Shown: piece after piece, positions 51,600 through 62,045 of the stretch
How the letters are laid out: each line of letters opens with the position of its first letter
Position numbering within the stretch: position 1 is the stretch's first letter
NCBI GenBank assembly: GCA_032622095.1
Contig: CP136061.1
Coordinates: 261,426,077 to 261,490,076 of the forward strand
Length of the DNA stretch: 64,000 nucleotides
From: Siphonodentalium dalli
Lineage: Eukaryota > Mollusca > Scaphopoda > Gadilida > Siphonodentaliidae
Direction of reading: 5' to 3'
Made by a program: the position numbers and the translations under genes
The notes under the pieces: model-generated
What the model was told of the DNA's origin: nothing
What the model saw: the letters and a program-made list of their open reading frames with translations, nothing else
Database searches by the model: none

Positions 51600-51744
51600 A
51601 TATATAGAAACTGAACAGAATCTAAAAAGTAACTAAAACCAATGTTAATTTGAGACTAGATAATTCCCAGAAGATGAAGCCTAAGCAGAATGAGGTACCC
51701 AGAGGGTGAGTTTGGTGATGCTAGCCTACAATGTGGGTAGCATC
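51600..51744. mobile_element. Family A long-form fragment, reverse orientation
   Basis: ATATATAGAAACTGAACAGA, AAAAGTAACTAAAACCAATG and CAGAAGATGAAGCCTAAGC match the long-form middle. They are followed by one hairpin arm (GAGGTACCCAGAGGGTGAG) and a broken loop. Both termini are missing. Confidence 0.65.
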
Positions 51745-51774
51745 TATGTAGTAATGGACATACATTCTACAGTT

Positions 51775-51888
51775 GTTAGGCCATTTCATTCTCTTATATA
51801 TTCTTGGCCGACTCGCATACATGTATATAAGAGAATGCATTGGCACAGGGTCTTTAATGCTGCGCCAGCCAGCTCTGGCATGAAAGGG
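51775..51888. mobile_element. Family B-related fragment (right half)
   Basis: One hairpin (CATTCTCTTATATATTCTTG ... ATATAAGAGAATGCATTGGC) and the right terminus CTGGCATGAAAGGG before TTAA (51889-51892). The left terminus is missing. Confidence 0.65.
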
Positions 51889-51892
51889 TTAA

Positions 51893-53024
51893 CTCCCAGT
51901 TTTTAAGATTCATGGGGTTGCGAGAAATGTCTCAGCATTTTTTTTAGTAAAAATTACTCAATTTCATATTCATTTGTATATTTATAATTTCACCTCGTGT
52001 GTTAAGTGACTCATGTCCTGTTGTGGCATAATATGTTTGAAAATAGAACCTGTTGGTGGTATGAGTAGATGTTAAATATACTGGTGGAGAGTCTAGCAAT
52101 CGTTAAATATTCTTGTCAAGTGCTGGTATTATATATAGTACTCTTCATCTGAGGATTCGCCATAAATTTGTTCTTTCGTCAGCTATATATTAAGGTTTCC
52201 TGTTTCTGAAATAATGACAATTTCTCTCATCACAGACAAATGAGTCACTGTCTAAAAATTAACATGCGAATCACATGATTTCTTGGGTCATCCATAGCGG
52301 TAATACCATCTGTATTACCCAGTAGTTTTGACACAGTCCTCAATGTCAACATTTCTGTATGCATGTTCAGGATATTGTACGAGAACTCCTCCAGAAGTGG
52401 ACATGATTTATCGTCATTTGATGTCAACTGACTCCGTAGGCCCACCCATGTGGTCCATGAAAGTTTAACATTTCAAATTAGGATATCGTATTCCAGTGAG
52501 GTACACTTATTTTCTTACTCTATATGGTGTGCGTGTTAAATGTGTCATTTCCCTCGCATATATCATTCTGCCATGTATCTCAGTAACAACAAATAGGAGT
52601 GAAACGTTTCACAGATATATTTTGTCATGCTGAGGGTAAGTTACACAATTGTATTTTAATAAGTGGATCTCGAAAGTGGAAAATTATTGTATTAATTTTC
52701 ATGTCTAGTAAGATTTGTTTTTTTGGGCAATCCATACTTTAATAATGTGGCATACCCCTGTGTGCTATTCATGCTATTGAGTCATTGGCCTTAAATGAAT
52801 ACACAATATTATCGTTATATCGGGTAGTCAAGTTTCTATTTGATGTCAATAAATTTCTTCCTGTCTCCAGCCTTCTAACACTTCACTGTCTACTGTCTAC
52901 AGTTTAATAAGGATTGGGTGAATAAATGTGTCAGTGTCTTGTGCGGTGTATGCATGCTCACGGGGACATCTGGAATGGGTGTGACTCCAGACCTATACTG
53001 CAGGTGATTTACTGTATACTGGTT
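51893..53024. other. No gene or repeat recognised
   Basis: Single-copy AT-rich sequence. A 66-codon frame at 52245-52445 (minus) is without recognised content. Confidence 0.5.
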
Positions 53025-53048
53025 GGGGGGGGGGGGGGGGGGGGGGGG
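53025..53048. repeat. Homopolymer run of 24 G
   Basis: Uninterrupted G24 following GGTT and followed by TCACTG. Such runs fold into G-quadruplexes and stall polymerases, so the true length is uncertain in any assembly. Confidence 0.95.
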
Positions 53049-53112
53049 TCACTGATATCTACATACAATGGAATTATCCACGAGACCTAAGCCCCCCTTT
53101 TCCTGCCCTTAA

Positions 53113-53320
53113 CTCTTTCATGATGGGAGCTGCGCTGGAGCAGCATTAAAGATCCTGTGCCAGTGCATTATTTTATATCTGCGAGACTCATATAAGAGAA
53201 TCGAGGTCAAAGTAAATATTGTTAGGCCAATGTATTCTCTTATATAACCATTCTCCCGTAGGGAGCCTCGCATACATGTATATAAGAGAATGATTTGGTA
53301 CAGGGTGTTCGCAATAATTC
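53113..53320. mobile_element. Family B-related element, right end truncated
   Basis: Starts after TTAA (53109-53112) with CTCTTTCATGATGGGAGCTG. A damaged first hairpin is followed by a second one (CAATGTATTCTCTTATATAA ... ATATAAGAGAATGATTTGG). It fades out after ACAGGGT without a right terminus. Confidence 0.65.
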
Positions 53321-53549
53321 AGGAGTCTCCTGTCATTTCAGACTTATTTAGATGCTACAAATGGGTTCTGTTTGTACTTGTATTGACAGTTGAAATGCGG
53401 CGTGATCTGCTTTGGTTAACATTGATATTTTAATGCACCAGGTGGTTTATACCGACTACACTATTCCACCGTACTGCCCCTGAAACCCTTTATATACTAA
53501 ATACTCACCTATACTAGTATTAGTAGGTCGTTTGGTGAACTTATCATTT

Positions 53550-54170
53550 GAACATTTCCCACCAATTGATAGAAATCCTTTTTAGCGCTTGTATTATCTT
53601 TTCATCTGTATGTCGTCTGCTTTTATCACCTGAACATCCCTCCAAAATTCAAATTAATAATAAGCCATTCCAATATATACTTTTAACAGAATGGGAGAAT
53701 CCATTTAGTACAGAAATGGTCTGAGGGATAATTCCTTCCCATTGTATTATCTGCCGTCTGCTTATATTACCTGTGCATCCCTCCAAATTAATAATAAGCC
53801 ATTCCAATTTATACAAACTTTATTAACTGAATGGGAGAATCCATTTAGTTAAGAAATGGTTATAGGGATAATTCCTTCCGCACTTGTACAGTAATGCCCT
53901 AAGTAATCGACCTCTTAACCACAGCAGAATTATGGGTAACTTTTCAGGATTTAGTCGGAAATATGGCTTGTTGCCATTCATTGGAAAGCTCTCCCCGAGA
54001 GGTTAACCTGTGGTTAAGAGGTCGATTACTTAGGGCATTACTGTACTATCTGTCTTCTGCTTATTATTTAATTACATGTGCATCCCTCCAAATCAATAAT
54101 ACGCCATTCCAATGCATACTTTTATAACTGTATAGGAGAATCCATTTAGTATTGAAAGGGTTAAAAATTA
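53550..54170. repeat. Family R tandem repeat, three units, one split by a MITE
   Basis: Three successive units of 130-190 bp contain ATTATCT...GTCTGCTT, CATCCCTCCAA, CCATTCCAAT and GGGAGAATCCATTTAGT. Unit starts lie near 53590, 53742 and 53880. The third is interrupted by the family C element at 53889-54043 and resumes at 54044 (TACTATCTGTCTTCTGC). A diverged single copy lies at 38640-38822. Confidence 0.85.
53889..54043. mobile_element. Family C Tc1/mariner-like MITE, 155 bp
   Basis: CAGTAATGCCCTAAGTAATC and its mirror, with TA on both sides (53887-53888, 54044-54045). It is inserted in a family R unit whose sister units show the unoccupied site (TTGTATTATCT). Right arm is shortened: it goes from AGAGGTTAAC straight to CTGTGGTTAAGAGG. 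Non-coding. Confidence 0.92.
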
Positions 54171-55136
54171 TTTATTGATGCCTACACTATACATGGGTAT
54201 TGTGTGTGCATGTACTAATACTGGTATATAGCTAATCTTATGGCTCTGCTTCAGTTAACATTGATAATTTAATGTCACCAGGTGGCTTACTGACTACACT
54301 ATTCCACCTTTTCCTGCCGGCTTTCTGACTCATTCATGCCGACACTAATGGGTCCTATTTGTCTTCCCACAAATACATACCGGTGATTGTCATACCAACC
54401 TGTATATCCATGAATCGACCCGTGGGTTGTTGTTTGAAAACCTCTTTATTCAGGCTAATGCTTGTGATCGTCATTTCTTACCGATTTTATTCAGATAATT
54501 ACACCTTTGGATTAAGGGGGAGGCTAACGCGCCAAGAACTAATTACATATGACTCAGTCGCAGAATATAATAGAGACACAACACGCAAGAATGATTATAG
54601 ATATTCTGTATAAGGCATATATGTAACGTTAGATGTCCTCGTATAATCGCTTATTAATGTTGCTAAGTCAGGCATGCGTTCCAGTCGGTTTGTATCGGCT
54701 TTTAGTCACTGTGTGATATCATTACGAGAGTATTCATGTTCAATTCGGCGAGTCCCGTTGTAATTGGTCACGATTAGTTCGCATGGCGTGAATTTTGTCA
54801 ATACACTTTGAAAATTGATGGGACGTGCAAGTAATTTCAACGGTCGTTATTCCTCGCAAAATGGCTTAAGATTCAGATAAAGCTGAGTAAAGCAGAATAA
54901 GGTAATATATTTTTGATTTTCCTTCCAATAAAGTCCCAATTGGATTTTCTTAAATCATCTTTCTGGAATTTTTGTATATGACTCAGCAGGCTGCCGAGTG
55001 ATAAAAGAAGTTTTTTTTGCCATAGAAAGATTTATATGTTTACTTTTTAGTAGGTGGGAAGCACAGACATTTATTTCAAGTAACATGGAAGCTTTTGTTG
55101 ACATATATAAACCATTTTATGTTTGTTTTCATTTCA
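54171..55136. other. No gene recognised
   Basis: Single-copy sequence. An 84-codon open frame at 54359-54613 (+) has no recognised motif. The segment 54241-54300 repeats part of 53400-53470 (TTAACATTGAT, ATTTTAATG/ATTTAATG, CACCAGGTGG), another old local duplication. Confidence 0.45.
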
Positions 55137-55635
55137 CCCTTCCATGACTGGAGCTTTCTGAAAGTTTGTGAAAACCCTGTGCCAAAAAATAATGCATTTT
55201 CTTATATGCAAGCCTTGAAATAGTGTGTCTGTCATTTGCAGAATGAGGTCCCCAGAGGGTGAATTTAGTGATGCTACCCCGCATAGCGGGTTAGCATCAC
55301 CAAATTCACCCTCTGGGAACCTCATTCTGCTGAGGTGTAAGCAGAATGAGGTCCCTAGAGGGTGAATTTGGTTATGCTAGCCCGCTATGCGGGGTAGCAT
55401 CACTAAATTCACCCTCTGGGGACCTCATTCTGCAAATGACAGACACCCTATTTCAAGGCTTGCTTATATGCGAGCCTCACATATATACCGGTAAGAGAAT
55501 ACATTGGCCTAACAATATTTGCCTTGACCTTTTAAACCAACGCATTCTCTAATATATGCGAAGCTCCTATGGGAGACTCGCATATATAAGAGAATGCATT
55601 GTCACATTATCTTTAATGGTGCACCACATAAAAAT
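55137..55635. mobile_element. Family B-related element carrying a nested family A insertion
   Basis: Starts ACCCTTCCATGACTGGAGCT and reads to CATTTTCTTATATG. It is then interrupted by the 254-bp family A element and resumes CTTATATGCGAGCCTCACAT. A second hairpin follows (CGCATTCTCTAATATATGCG ... ATATAAGAGAATGCATTG). The right end is ill-defined near GGTGCACCACAT. Removing the insertion and one copy of the 8-bp duplication restores a normal hairpin arm. Confidence 0.8.
55209..55462. mobile_element. Family A element, 254-bp double-hairpin form, nested
   Basis: CAAGCCTTGAAATAG to CTATTTCAAGGCTTG, with a perfect 8-bp duplication CTTATATG (55201-55208 and 55463-55470). Same 254-bp length as the copy at 35986, but in the opposite orientation: the central spacer reads GAGGTGTAAG here against CTTACACCTC there. 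Non-coding. Confidence 0.93.
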
Positions 55636-55689
55636 GTTGCCTAGTCGAATGACAACAGTGTCTCATCGGCATATAGAAATTCAAATGCA

Positions 55690-55880
55690 AACAACATGGT
55701 AATTATAATGAAATGAGTTTTTGACTCGAGTTATTAACTTATTTTCATTACATTTACCGTGTTGTTTTACATCGTTCATAGAGCACATTAGTGTATTTGC
55801 ACTAATCCATGGCTCAAATTCATTGATTTGTTGCATATATATTCTGTTGAGTGTAAAATGAGATGGTCCCATAAATAACC
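55690..55880 (-). repeat. Dispersed repeat Q, reverse copy
   Basis: The reverse complement of this stretch matches 60340-60500 along most of its length. Shared motifs in that orientation are TGGGACCATCTC, CTCAACAGAATATAT, GAATTTGAGCCATGGATTA and GGTAA.TATAATGAAAAT. In both copies a short peptide MQQ(I/M)NEFEPWI(S/T)A can be read, but the upstream frame differs by a 2-bp indel, so coding is not supported. Confidence 0.7.
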
Positions 55881-55984
55881 GTATTAGTGTACAGTCACCC
55901 TTTTAAATACAACCTGAAATAACATCAAATTTGGATTGAATACCAAAACACATTCGAGATTATCTGCGATATCTCACCGACATA

Positions 55985-56135
55985 CAAGCCTTGAAATAGG
56001 GTGTCTCTCTTTTGCAGAATGAGGTCCCCAGAGGGTGAATTTAGTGATGCTACCCTGCATAGTGGGCTAGCATCACCAAATTCACCCTCTGGGGACCTCA
56101 TTCTGCAAATGACAGACACACTATTTCAAGGCTTG
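55985..56135. mobile_element. Family A element, 151-bp single-hairpin form
   Basis: CAAGCCTTGAAATAG to CTATTTCAAGGCTTG, with perfect 8-bp duplication CCGACATA (55977-55984 and 56136-56143). Only one hairpin is present, in contrast to the 254-bp copies. Arms match over about 68 bp around a loop with CCCTGCATAGTGGG. Non-coding. Confidence 0.93.
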
Positions 56136-56143
56136 CCGACATA

Positions 56144-56860
56144 TAAACACCATTTGAAGCTGTTTTAAGAGGGTAGTTTTATGCTCCTTATTGATATCTG
56201 TGTTAATGGGATGTCGATGAATGGCGTACAGTATTATCAAAGCTTACAAGTTATACTAAGCATTCATGAGAGCTCTCAGCCTCATATTGACTAACGTAAG
56301 GTTAAGTCGATGTGCAGTTTGCATAAGGCAGATTTTGTATAGACGAAGCCGAGAGATATCGGAAACACAGCTGAGAAAGAGAGATATCGGAAATACTTGA
56401 ATACAGGAAGACGGCGTGTGATCAATGAGAATCAGCCGACATATGTCGACTACGAACACACTTATAATCTGGAGTAGAGCGTAGTAACCTTTTCCTTGGT
56501 ATGCTGGCTTTAGGGTGATATTCCCTGTGGTCTGCCCCTATCGTAGGTATATCGAATGTATCGAGGGAACATGATAAATTCCGGCTGTCTTGCCTGGAGT
56601 TATTTCCTCACTGGCGGAGATTCTGCGATCAATTCCTGTTTTTCCTCGGGGAGCTCGTTAGGAATGTGGGACATTCTGCGAACACGGAACTCAATGAACC
56701 TATTTGTTGACCCATATCGACTCAAATTCTCTTGAACAAATTACACTTTGATTTAAATTGCCTCATGTCATATTTTTTTCTATGGAATAAACAATCGTAA
56801 GTCAAAATTTATACAATGAAATTCTTGTATTTGTACAATTTTTTTTTATGTTTTGTCAAG
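56144..56860. other. No gene or repeat recognised
   Basis: Single-copy sequence with only short open frames. Confidence 0.5.
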
Positions 56861-56863
56861 CTT

Positions 56864-56960
56864 AACCATTTCCTGATGGGAGCCATGCTTGTGCAGCATT
56901 AATGATCCTGTGCCAGTGCATTCTCTTATATATGTGAGGCTCCCTATGGGAGACATTAAT
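56864..56960. mobile_element. Family B-related fragment (left part)
   Basis: TTAACCATTTCCTGATGGGA, GTGCAGCATTAATGATCC and TGTGCCAGTGCATTCTCTTA, followed by a broken hairpin. The right half is absent. Confidence 0.6.
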
Positions 56961-57087
56961 GTATGTGTCACTGATTTAACCTGTTAGTAGAAAGGTGTAT
57001 CATTTTTGTTTCCATTTTATTACAAAGATAATCAGAAATATTTTTTAAGGATCAGGTTTCCTCAATATTTACCATGAAAGTAGTATA

Positions 57088-57285
57088 CAGTGATGCCCTA
57101 AATAATCGACTCCTTAACCACAGCAGAATTATGGGTAACTATTCAGGATTTAGTCGGAAATATGGCTTGTTGCCATTCATCAGAAAGCTCTCAGTGAGAG
57201 CAACAAGCCATATTTCCGACTAAATCCTGAAAAGTTACCAATAATTCTGCTGTGGTTAAGGGGTCGATAATATAGGGCATTACAG
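57088..57285. mobile_element. Family C Tc1/mariner-like MITE, 198 bp
   Basis: CAGTGATGCCCTAAATAATC and mirror ending GGGCATTACAG, with TA on both sides (57086-57087, 57286-57287). The arms extend to ATGGCTTGTTGCCATTCATC and its partner, so nearly the whole element is one hairpin. Non-coding. Confidence 0.9.
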
Positions 57286-57410
57286 TAGTATACTTGTTTG
57301 GACCGCATGGCAATTATTTTTCCAGCATTTCATGAATTTTTTATTATGAGCAATTTTAATTTGTCATTTAGCATGAATTACTAGTACCTCCATTCAACAC
57401 TGAATGGATA

Positions 57411-57434
57411 TAATAATAATAATAATAATAATAA
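57411..57434. repeat. TAA microsatellite
   Basis: Eight TAA repeats. The surrounding 57288-57679 shows no gene; a 69-codon minus-strand frame at 57463-57672 has no recognised content. Confidence 0.9.
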
Positions 57435-57683
57435 ATCTGATGAATAATTTATGAGAGAATTCTTAGGAATAATTTGAGTTCTCTTGATTCTCAAAATGAT
57501 ATAGTTTCCCCTCACAAAACTTATAAATAAATATGAGAAATTCACCTTTAGACTTGTTATACATGTACTTTAATTGACACAAGTTTCCAACCATTCTAGT
57601 CTGTTCTAGTGGCCATTTAATATCAAGTGATATTTCAATTGATAAACTAGAATTGTTGAAAGTTTGTGTCAATTAACTCTTAA

Positions 57684-57930
57684 CTCTTTCAAGACGGGTG
57701 CTGTGCTGGTGCAGCATTAAAGATCCTGTGCCATTTGCATTCTCTTATATATGCAAGTCTCCCATAGGGAGCCTCACATATACAAGAGAATGCACTGGCT
57801 TACAATGTCAAGGTAAATAGTGTTAGGCCAATGCATTCTCTTATATATGTTAGGCCACAGGAGGCTATATAAGAGAATACATTGGCACAGGGATTTCACA
57901 AAATTGTAGGAAGCTCCAGTCATGGAAGGG
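57684..57930. mobile_element. Family B-related element, 247 bp
   Basis: TTAA on both sides (57680-57683, 57931-57934). Left terminus CTCTTTCAAGACGGGTGCTG, right terminus CAGTCATGGAAGGG. Two hairpins built on CATTCTCTTATATATGCAAG and its mirror, and on CAATGCATTCTCTTATATA. Non-coding. Confidence 0.85.
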
Positions 57931-57934
57931 TTAA

Positions 57935-58053
57935 ACTACCCTTATGGAGCCCCTCACAGACATGAGCAGACGACACTCAGCAATACAAGCTGCCACCTGT
58001 ATCATAGGCTGTATGGGGATCCCTACAGGAAGCTCCAGTGAGTCATGGAAGGA
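57935..58053. mobile_element. Second TTAA-flanked fragment next to the family B element
   Basis: Lies between TTAA at 57931-57934 and TTAA at 58054-58057. It contains GACATGAGCAGACGACACTC, which resembles ACATGAGCAGACAACACTC inside the 567-bp element at 41830, and ends AGTCATGGAAGGA like a family B terminus. Probably a rearranged neighbour of the previous element. Confidence 0.5.
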
Positions 58054-58145
58054 TTAATATCAAGTTCAATTTCACTTGATAAACTAGAATGGTCAAAAGC
58101 TTGTTTCAATGAAAGTACCATGACTGCATAACAAGTCTAAAGGTA

Positions 58146-58421
58146 CAGTAATGCCCTAACTTGCTATGTAATCGACTCCTTAAACACAGCAGAATTATGG
58201 GTAACTTTTCAGGATTTAGTCGGAAATATGGCTTGTTGCCATTCATCGGAAAGCTCTCACTTTTCAGGATTTAGTCGGAAATATGGCTTGTTGCCATTCA
58301 TCGGAAAGCTCTCCCTGAGAGCTTTTCGATGAATGGCAACAAGCCATATTTCCGACTAAATCCTGAAAAGTTACCCATAATTCTGCTGTGTTTAAGGAGT
58401 CGTTTACATAGGGCATTACTG
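58146..58421. mobile_element. Family C MITE with internal duplication, 276 bp
   Basis: CAGTAATGCCCTAAC and mirror, TA on both sides (58144-58145, 58422-58423). The segment TTTTCAGGATTTAGTCGGAA to GGAAAGCTCTC occurs twice in direct order on the left side (about 58203 and 58261) and once inverted on the right, so one arm has a tandem duplication. Non-coding. Confidence 0.88.
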
Positions 58422-58423
58422 TA

Positions 58424-59010
58424 TACATGTATATATCTCTGGTGTATATTCTTCCTGATTCTTTTTTAAAAAAAACTAGATAGTCAACATATACATGAAA
58501 TAATTCTCACATGTGTGTAAACATTCTGTTTGCTGAGCACACCCTTGGTAGTTTAGTATTATCTCCGATTCTGCTCCTCTGATCTTCATAACATATGTTT
58601 TCTGGTATTCGCTAGCAAGCAGTCTCATTTCATCTCCTATAGCCACCTAATGGGATGCGTTCATTCAGGATTACAGAACCAAATCCATGCAGGTGTCGAT
58701 TACTTCCGATGATTGCACACTAAGTACATCATGATACATGATGTTTTATATGATCCCTACGATTCATACGAGCGGTTTATTTTTTCTCACTAACCACTGA
58801 CTTGGATTAATCTCCATAACAGAAGAGTATGGTTGAGTTATATGATGCAGTAATTCAGGATATATGTGGTAACAGTATAAACAATAGTATTTAACAAATT
58901 GCAACATGCATGGACCGTATGCTGGGAGTGCATTGTGCACGAAATTAAAGCTTCGCCAGTGATTTTGAATGATGTGCCAATTTGGCAAATAGTTTCAGAC
59001 TTGATGGTCA
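58424..59010. other. No gene or repeat recognised
   Basis: Single-copy sequence with short open frames only. Confidence 0.5.
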
Positions 59011-59011
59011 T

Positions 59012-59092
59012 AACTCCGGATGATATTTCATGGGGTCCGGATGATATTTCATGGTGTCCGGATGATATTCGTCCGGATGATATTTCACCCAC
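59012..59092. repeat. Short tandem repeat, CCGGATGATATTTCATGG type
   Basis: Four copies of CCGGATGATATT, mostly followed by TCATGG and GT, with unit lengths of 20, 20 and 13. The open frames over it on both strands (PDDISWG and HEISSG cycles) follow from the repetition. Confidence 0.85.
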
Positions 59093-59218
59093 TTTTGAAT
59101 CTCACTAATTAACAACCCCACCTTCTCCGGTCACTTAAAAACTATGTGAAAGGCCATACCTGAGAAATTTCACAAGGGATTCTGCCAACTGAAAGTGCAT
59201 TTCAATATGACTTAACAG

Positions 59219-59422
59219 TAATAGCCCTATGGGTGACCAAATATTTAGGGGGGGGCTGAATATTTTTGCGTGAATTTGCCACAATTTCCCCCTTAATAAA
59301 TACCATTAAATTTGACCGAAAATATCTCCAATTTGCCAAAAAATTGCCCAAATTTTGAACTTTCAAAACTTTTTGGTGGGGCTGCATCCCTCCCAGCCCC
59401 CATGATCCATACGGCTATGAGT
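59219..59422. mobile_element. Candidate degraded inverted-repeat element
   Basis: AATAGCCCTATGGGTG on the left and CCATACGGCTATGA on the right are imperfect reverse complements. They enclose a G/C-run and A/T-rich interior (AGGGGGGGGCTGAATA ... TGGTGGGGCTGCATCC). The repeats are short and diverged, so the assignment is weak. The stretch 59423-59972 beyond it shows no gene. Confidence 0.35.
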
Positions 59423-59972
59423 ACGTACCCACATCACATTATAGAAGGACACCCATTTGACTCCAAATAAATCCTTGTTCGGCAACAAAGGATTGACATT
59501 AGAGGATGTCATATACACTGTACACCAGTTGCCGATTGATCAGAAGCCGCCCATTCATACTGGAATGTGATCTTATTTATTCAGCGGAGTCACAATTCCC
59601 AAAGGACTCGCGATTCTGAATAGATGTATGATTACATCAAAATTAGCTCGCACAGATAGCAATGTGGCAGAGTCATGTGTCCAAATTGAAATTGACACAC
59701 AGCATTATGGGAGCACAAAAAAAGTAATTACTTTGTCACCTGCGTTATCTCGTAATCCCGTCTTTTGGTATCTGGGTACACATGAATGTGAGCTTTGTTC
59801 ATCCACAGCCGCTCGTGAAATAATTCCTTCCGACCAATCAGATTGACTCAGAGGTCAAAGATACAGGAATCTAGGTGACTGCTGACATTGCTTTTATTGT
59901 TTGAAGATGTGTGTTGCTTTGGTTTCTTTTCTCTAGAACATCTCAATATTATCCGTTTTCCATCAGTGTGTA

Positions 59973-60201
59973 CAGTAATGCCCTAAATAATCAACTCCTT
60001 AACCACATCAGAATTATGGGTAACATTTCAGGATTTAGTCGGAAATATGGCTTGTTGCCATTCATTGGAAAAATCTCGGGGAGAGCTTTCCGATGAATGG
60101 CAATTGCCAAGATGAAATTTGTATTCAAAGATGGACTAAATCCTGAAAAGTTACCCATAATTCTGCTGTGGTTAGGGAGTCGATTACATAGGGCATTACT
60201 G
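59973..60201. mobile_element. Family C Tc1/mariner-like MITE, 229 bp
   Basis: CAGTAATGCCCTAAATAATC and mirror, TA on both sides (59971-59972, 60202-60203). The right arm is split by about 30 bp of unrelated text (GCCAAGATGAAATTTGTATT...) between GAATGGCAATT and GACTAAATCC. Non-coding. Confidence 0.88.
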
Positions 60202-60339
60202 TAATTTGGTATCACCATTATTATAGAAGAATATTTGTTCGCACGGGTCCCTTCTTTGTATCCAATAACTACATGTACATGTATGTGTACTGGTATGTGA
60301 GATATCACATCAGAATCTTTAAAGGGGTACTGTACTCTA

Positions 60340-60500
60340 AATCCGGCCATTTAATATGGGACCATCTCCTTTTATACTCAACAGAATATATGCAACAAAT
60401 GAATGAATTTGAGCCATGGATTACTGCAAAATACACTCATGACTATGAATACGAACAACTTGGTAATTATAATGAAAATGAGTTAATGACTTGGGCCATA
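60340..60500 (+). repeat. Dispersed repeat Q, forward copy
   Basis: Matches the reverse complement of 55690-55880. It lacks two bases of the ATATAT run present in that copy, which shifts the frame ahead of MQQMNEFEPWITA. A GGGGTACTGTACTCTAAATC stretch precedes it. The element borders and type are unknown. Confidence 0.7.
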
Positions 60501-61750
60501 AACTAATTGTTCTTTCACATTATGTTGTTTTTATAATTACTACTAAATACTTTGATTTTCACAACCGTTTACTACACCAGACATGCACTGCATATTTGGA
60601 AACAATTTATTTCATCATCATGGGAAAGCTTCATCAACCTAGAAAATGAAAAGTGAATCAGAGATGTAGAGACTCAGATCTGTTACGATCTGTCGACTTT
60701 CAAAGAGACCGGGGCAGGACAACAACTTTACCACCCCCCCCCCACATTCAGCAACTTTAACCCCCTAGATCATGCCATGAATCTCTACTATGGCTAATGC
60801 CCATTGAGATCATATTCCATCAGTACAAAACCTTAGAATTTTGGGAAGTTTTGACAGGGAACCTTATAAAGTCGAAAAAATAATGCAGGGGATATATTTC
60901 TTAGCATTTTATCTGTTCCTTAATAATGTACTTCACTGTAGGTGAATGTCCCAACTCCAAAATGCATGCTTTTCTGTGACTTTTGAGAGCTGATATTGAA
61001 AAAAACAATGAATTACCCAGGAAAAATTCCATAATTGTAAGCGATGCAAAGCAAAATTGCTCACAAATTCACTTAAATCATTAAATTTCGAGTTGGGACC
61101 TTCTACTTTACCCCCATGCAACAAATTTGATTTATACAGCTGCGGCCATTCCTCAGCAGCACTCTTGGTGGCAAATCTGACTTAATGCCCCGAACAATGG
61201 TCTCAATTTCCTCAAACTACGATTGTTTTACTATCTCTCCCGTCAGACAGTCGGAGGCCAAGTGCATGAACTGGACAAAAAATTTGAATAAATCATAATA
61301 TTATGCCTGCTCCGAACAGAATCCACCATTATTAATCTCCCTAAAAAACTCAGACATTATAAAACCTTAGACAGCGGCGCTGCACAGGAAGTCACAGGAA
61401 GTCTCGTCTTTGATAAGGTCTTTGATTTTAATGGTTGGGGATTAAGCTTTTTTGCGGAGACCCTGAACAGCTGCTCTATTTCCTGAAACTGGCTTTGCAC
61501 ACACGTGGTTCTGGTTAATTTGGTGTTAATATAAAAGCTTCATAGGTGAAGAGTTAGGGATTGTTTTATAACACAAGGCCAGATGCAATTGAGGGGTACA
61601 CACAGTCCAAAGGAGGGAAGAAATGACTGAAAGACTGAAAGAGTAGTGGCTTATCCTGTTTGACTCAATAGGTGGAACAATAGAGAGAAGTAGCTTGTAT
61701 GGGAAAATCTTGAATAGTTGTCTGCTGAGGATGCTTTCAACAGAAAACTC
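60501..61750. other. No gene or repeat recognised
   Basis: Single-copy sequence, including a C10 run near 60735. Short open frames only. Confidence 0.5.
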
Positions 61751-61754
61751 TGTA

Positions 61755-62045
61755 ATTTTGTAGTGGTTAGCATGCTTGACTCATGACATCATGGTGTGAA
61801 CAAATGATGCGTTTGAATCCCGCTCTCTGCCATTGAACGTCAAATGCTGCATTGGTTGCCTTCGGCAAGCAATCTCATACTATAGTTGTCATGGCGGACT
61901 CGCCCGTTAACTGAGTACATGTATCTGGTCGCGAGTCGATGGATATTGTCAGTATGCTAATCCTGATACTCATTAGCTGCTCGGATGGCTTCCTCCTGAG
62001 CGAGGATGAGTACATGTATAATCAATGCTCTAAGTCCAGGGTAAT
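61755..62045 (+). mobile_element. Candidate tRNA-derived SINE
   Basis: The text at 61761-61775 (TAGTGGTTAGCATGC) fits an RNA polymerase III A box in a tRNA-like head. GCGTTTGAATCCCGC at 61810-61824 fits a B box, and the spacing of about 45 bp is normal for tRNAs. The head is followed by about 200 bp of unrelated body (GCCTTCGGCAAGCAATC, TCCTCCTGAGCGAGGATGAG) and an A/T-rich tail. A functional tRNA is ruled out, because the acceptor stem cannot be closed. No second copy lies in the window. Confidence 0.5.

Noticed and set aside
35986-56135. Recurring small peptide starting MRSPEGEFGDASPL in several frames
   Set aside because: It is a translation of the family A hairpin arm, appears in either orientation, and has no start or stop context of its own.
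61755-61830. tRNA gene
   Set aside because: A and B boxes are present, but the acceptor and anticodon stems do not pair, so a tRNA-derived SINE head is more likely.
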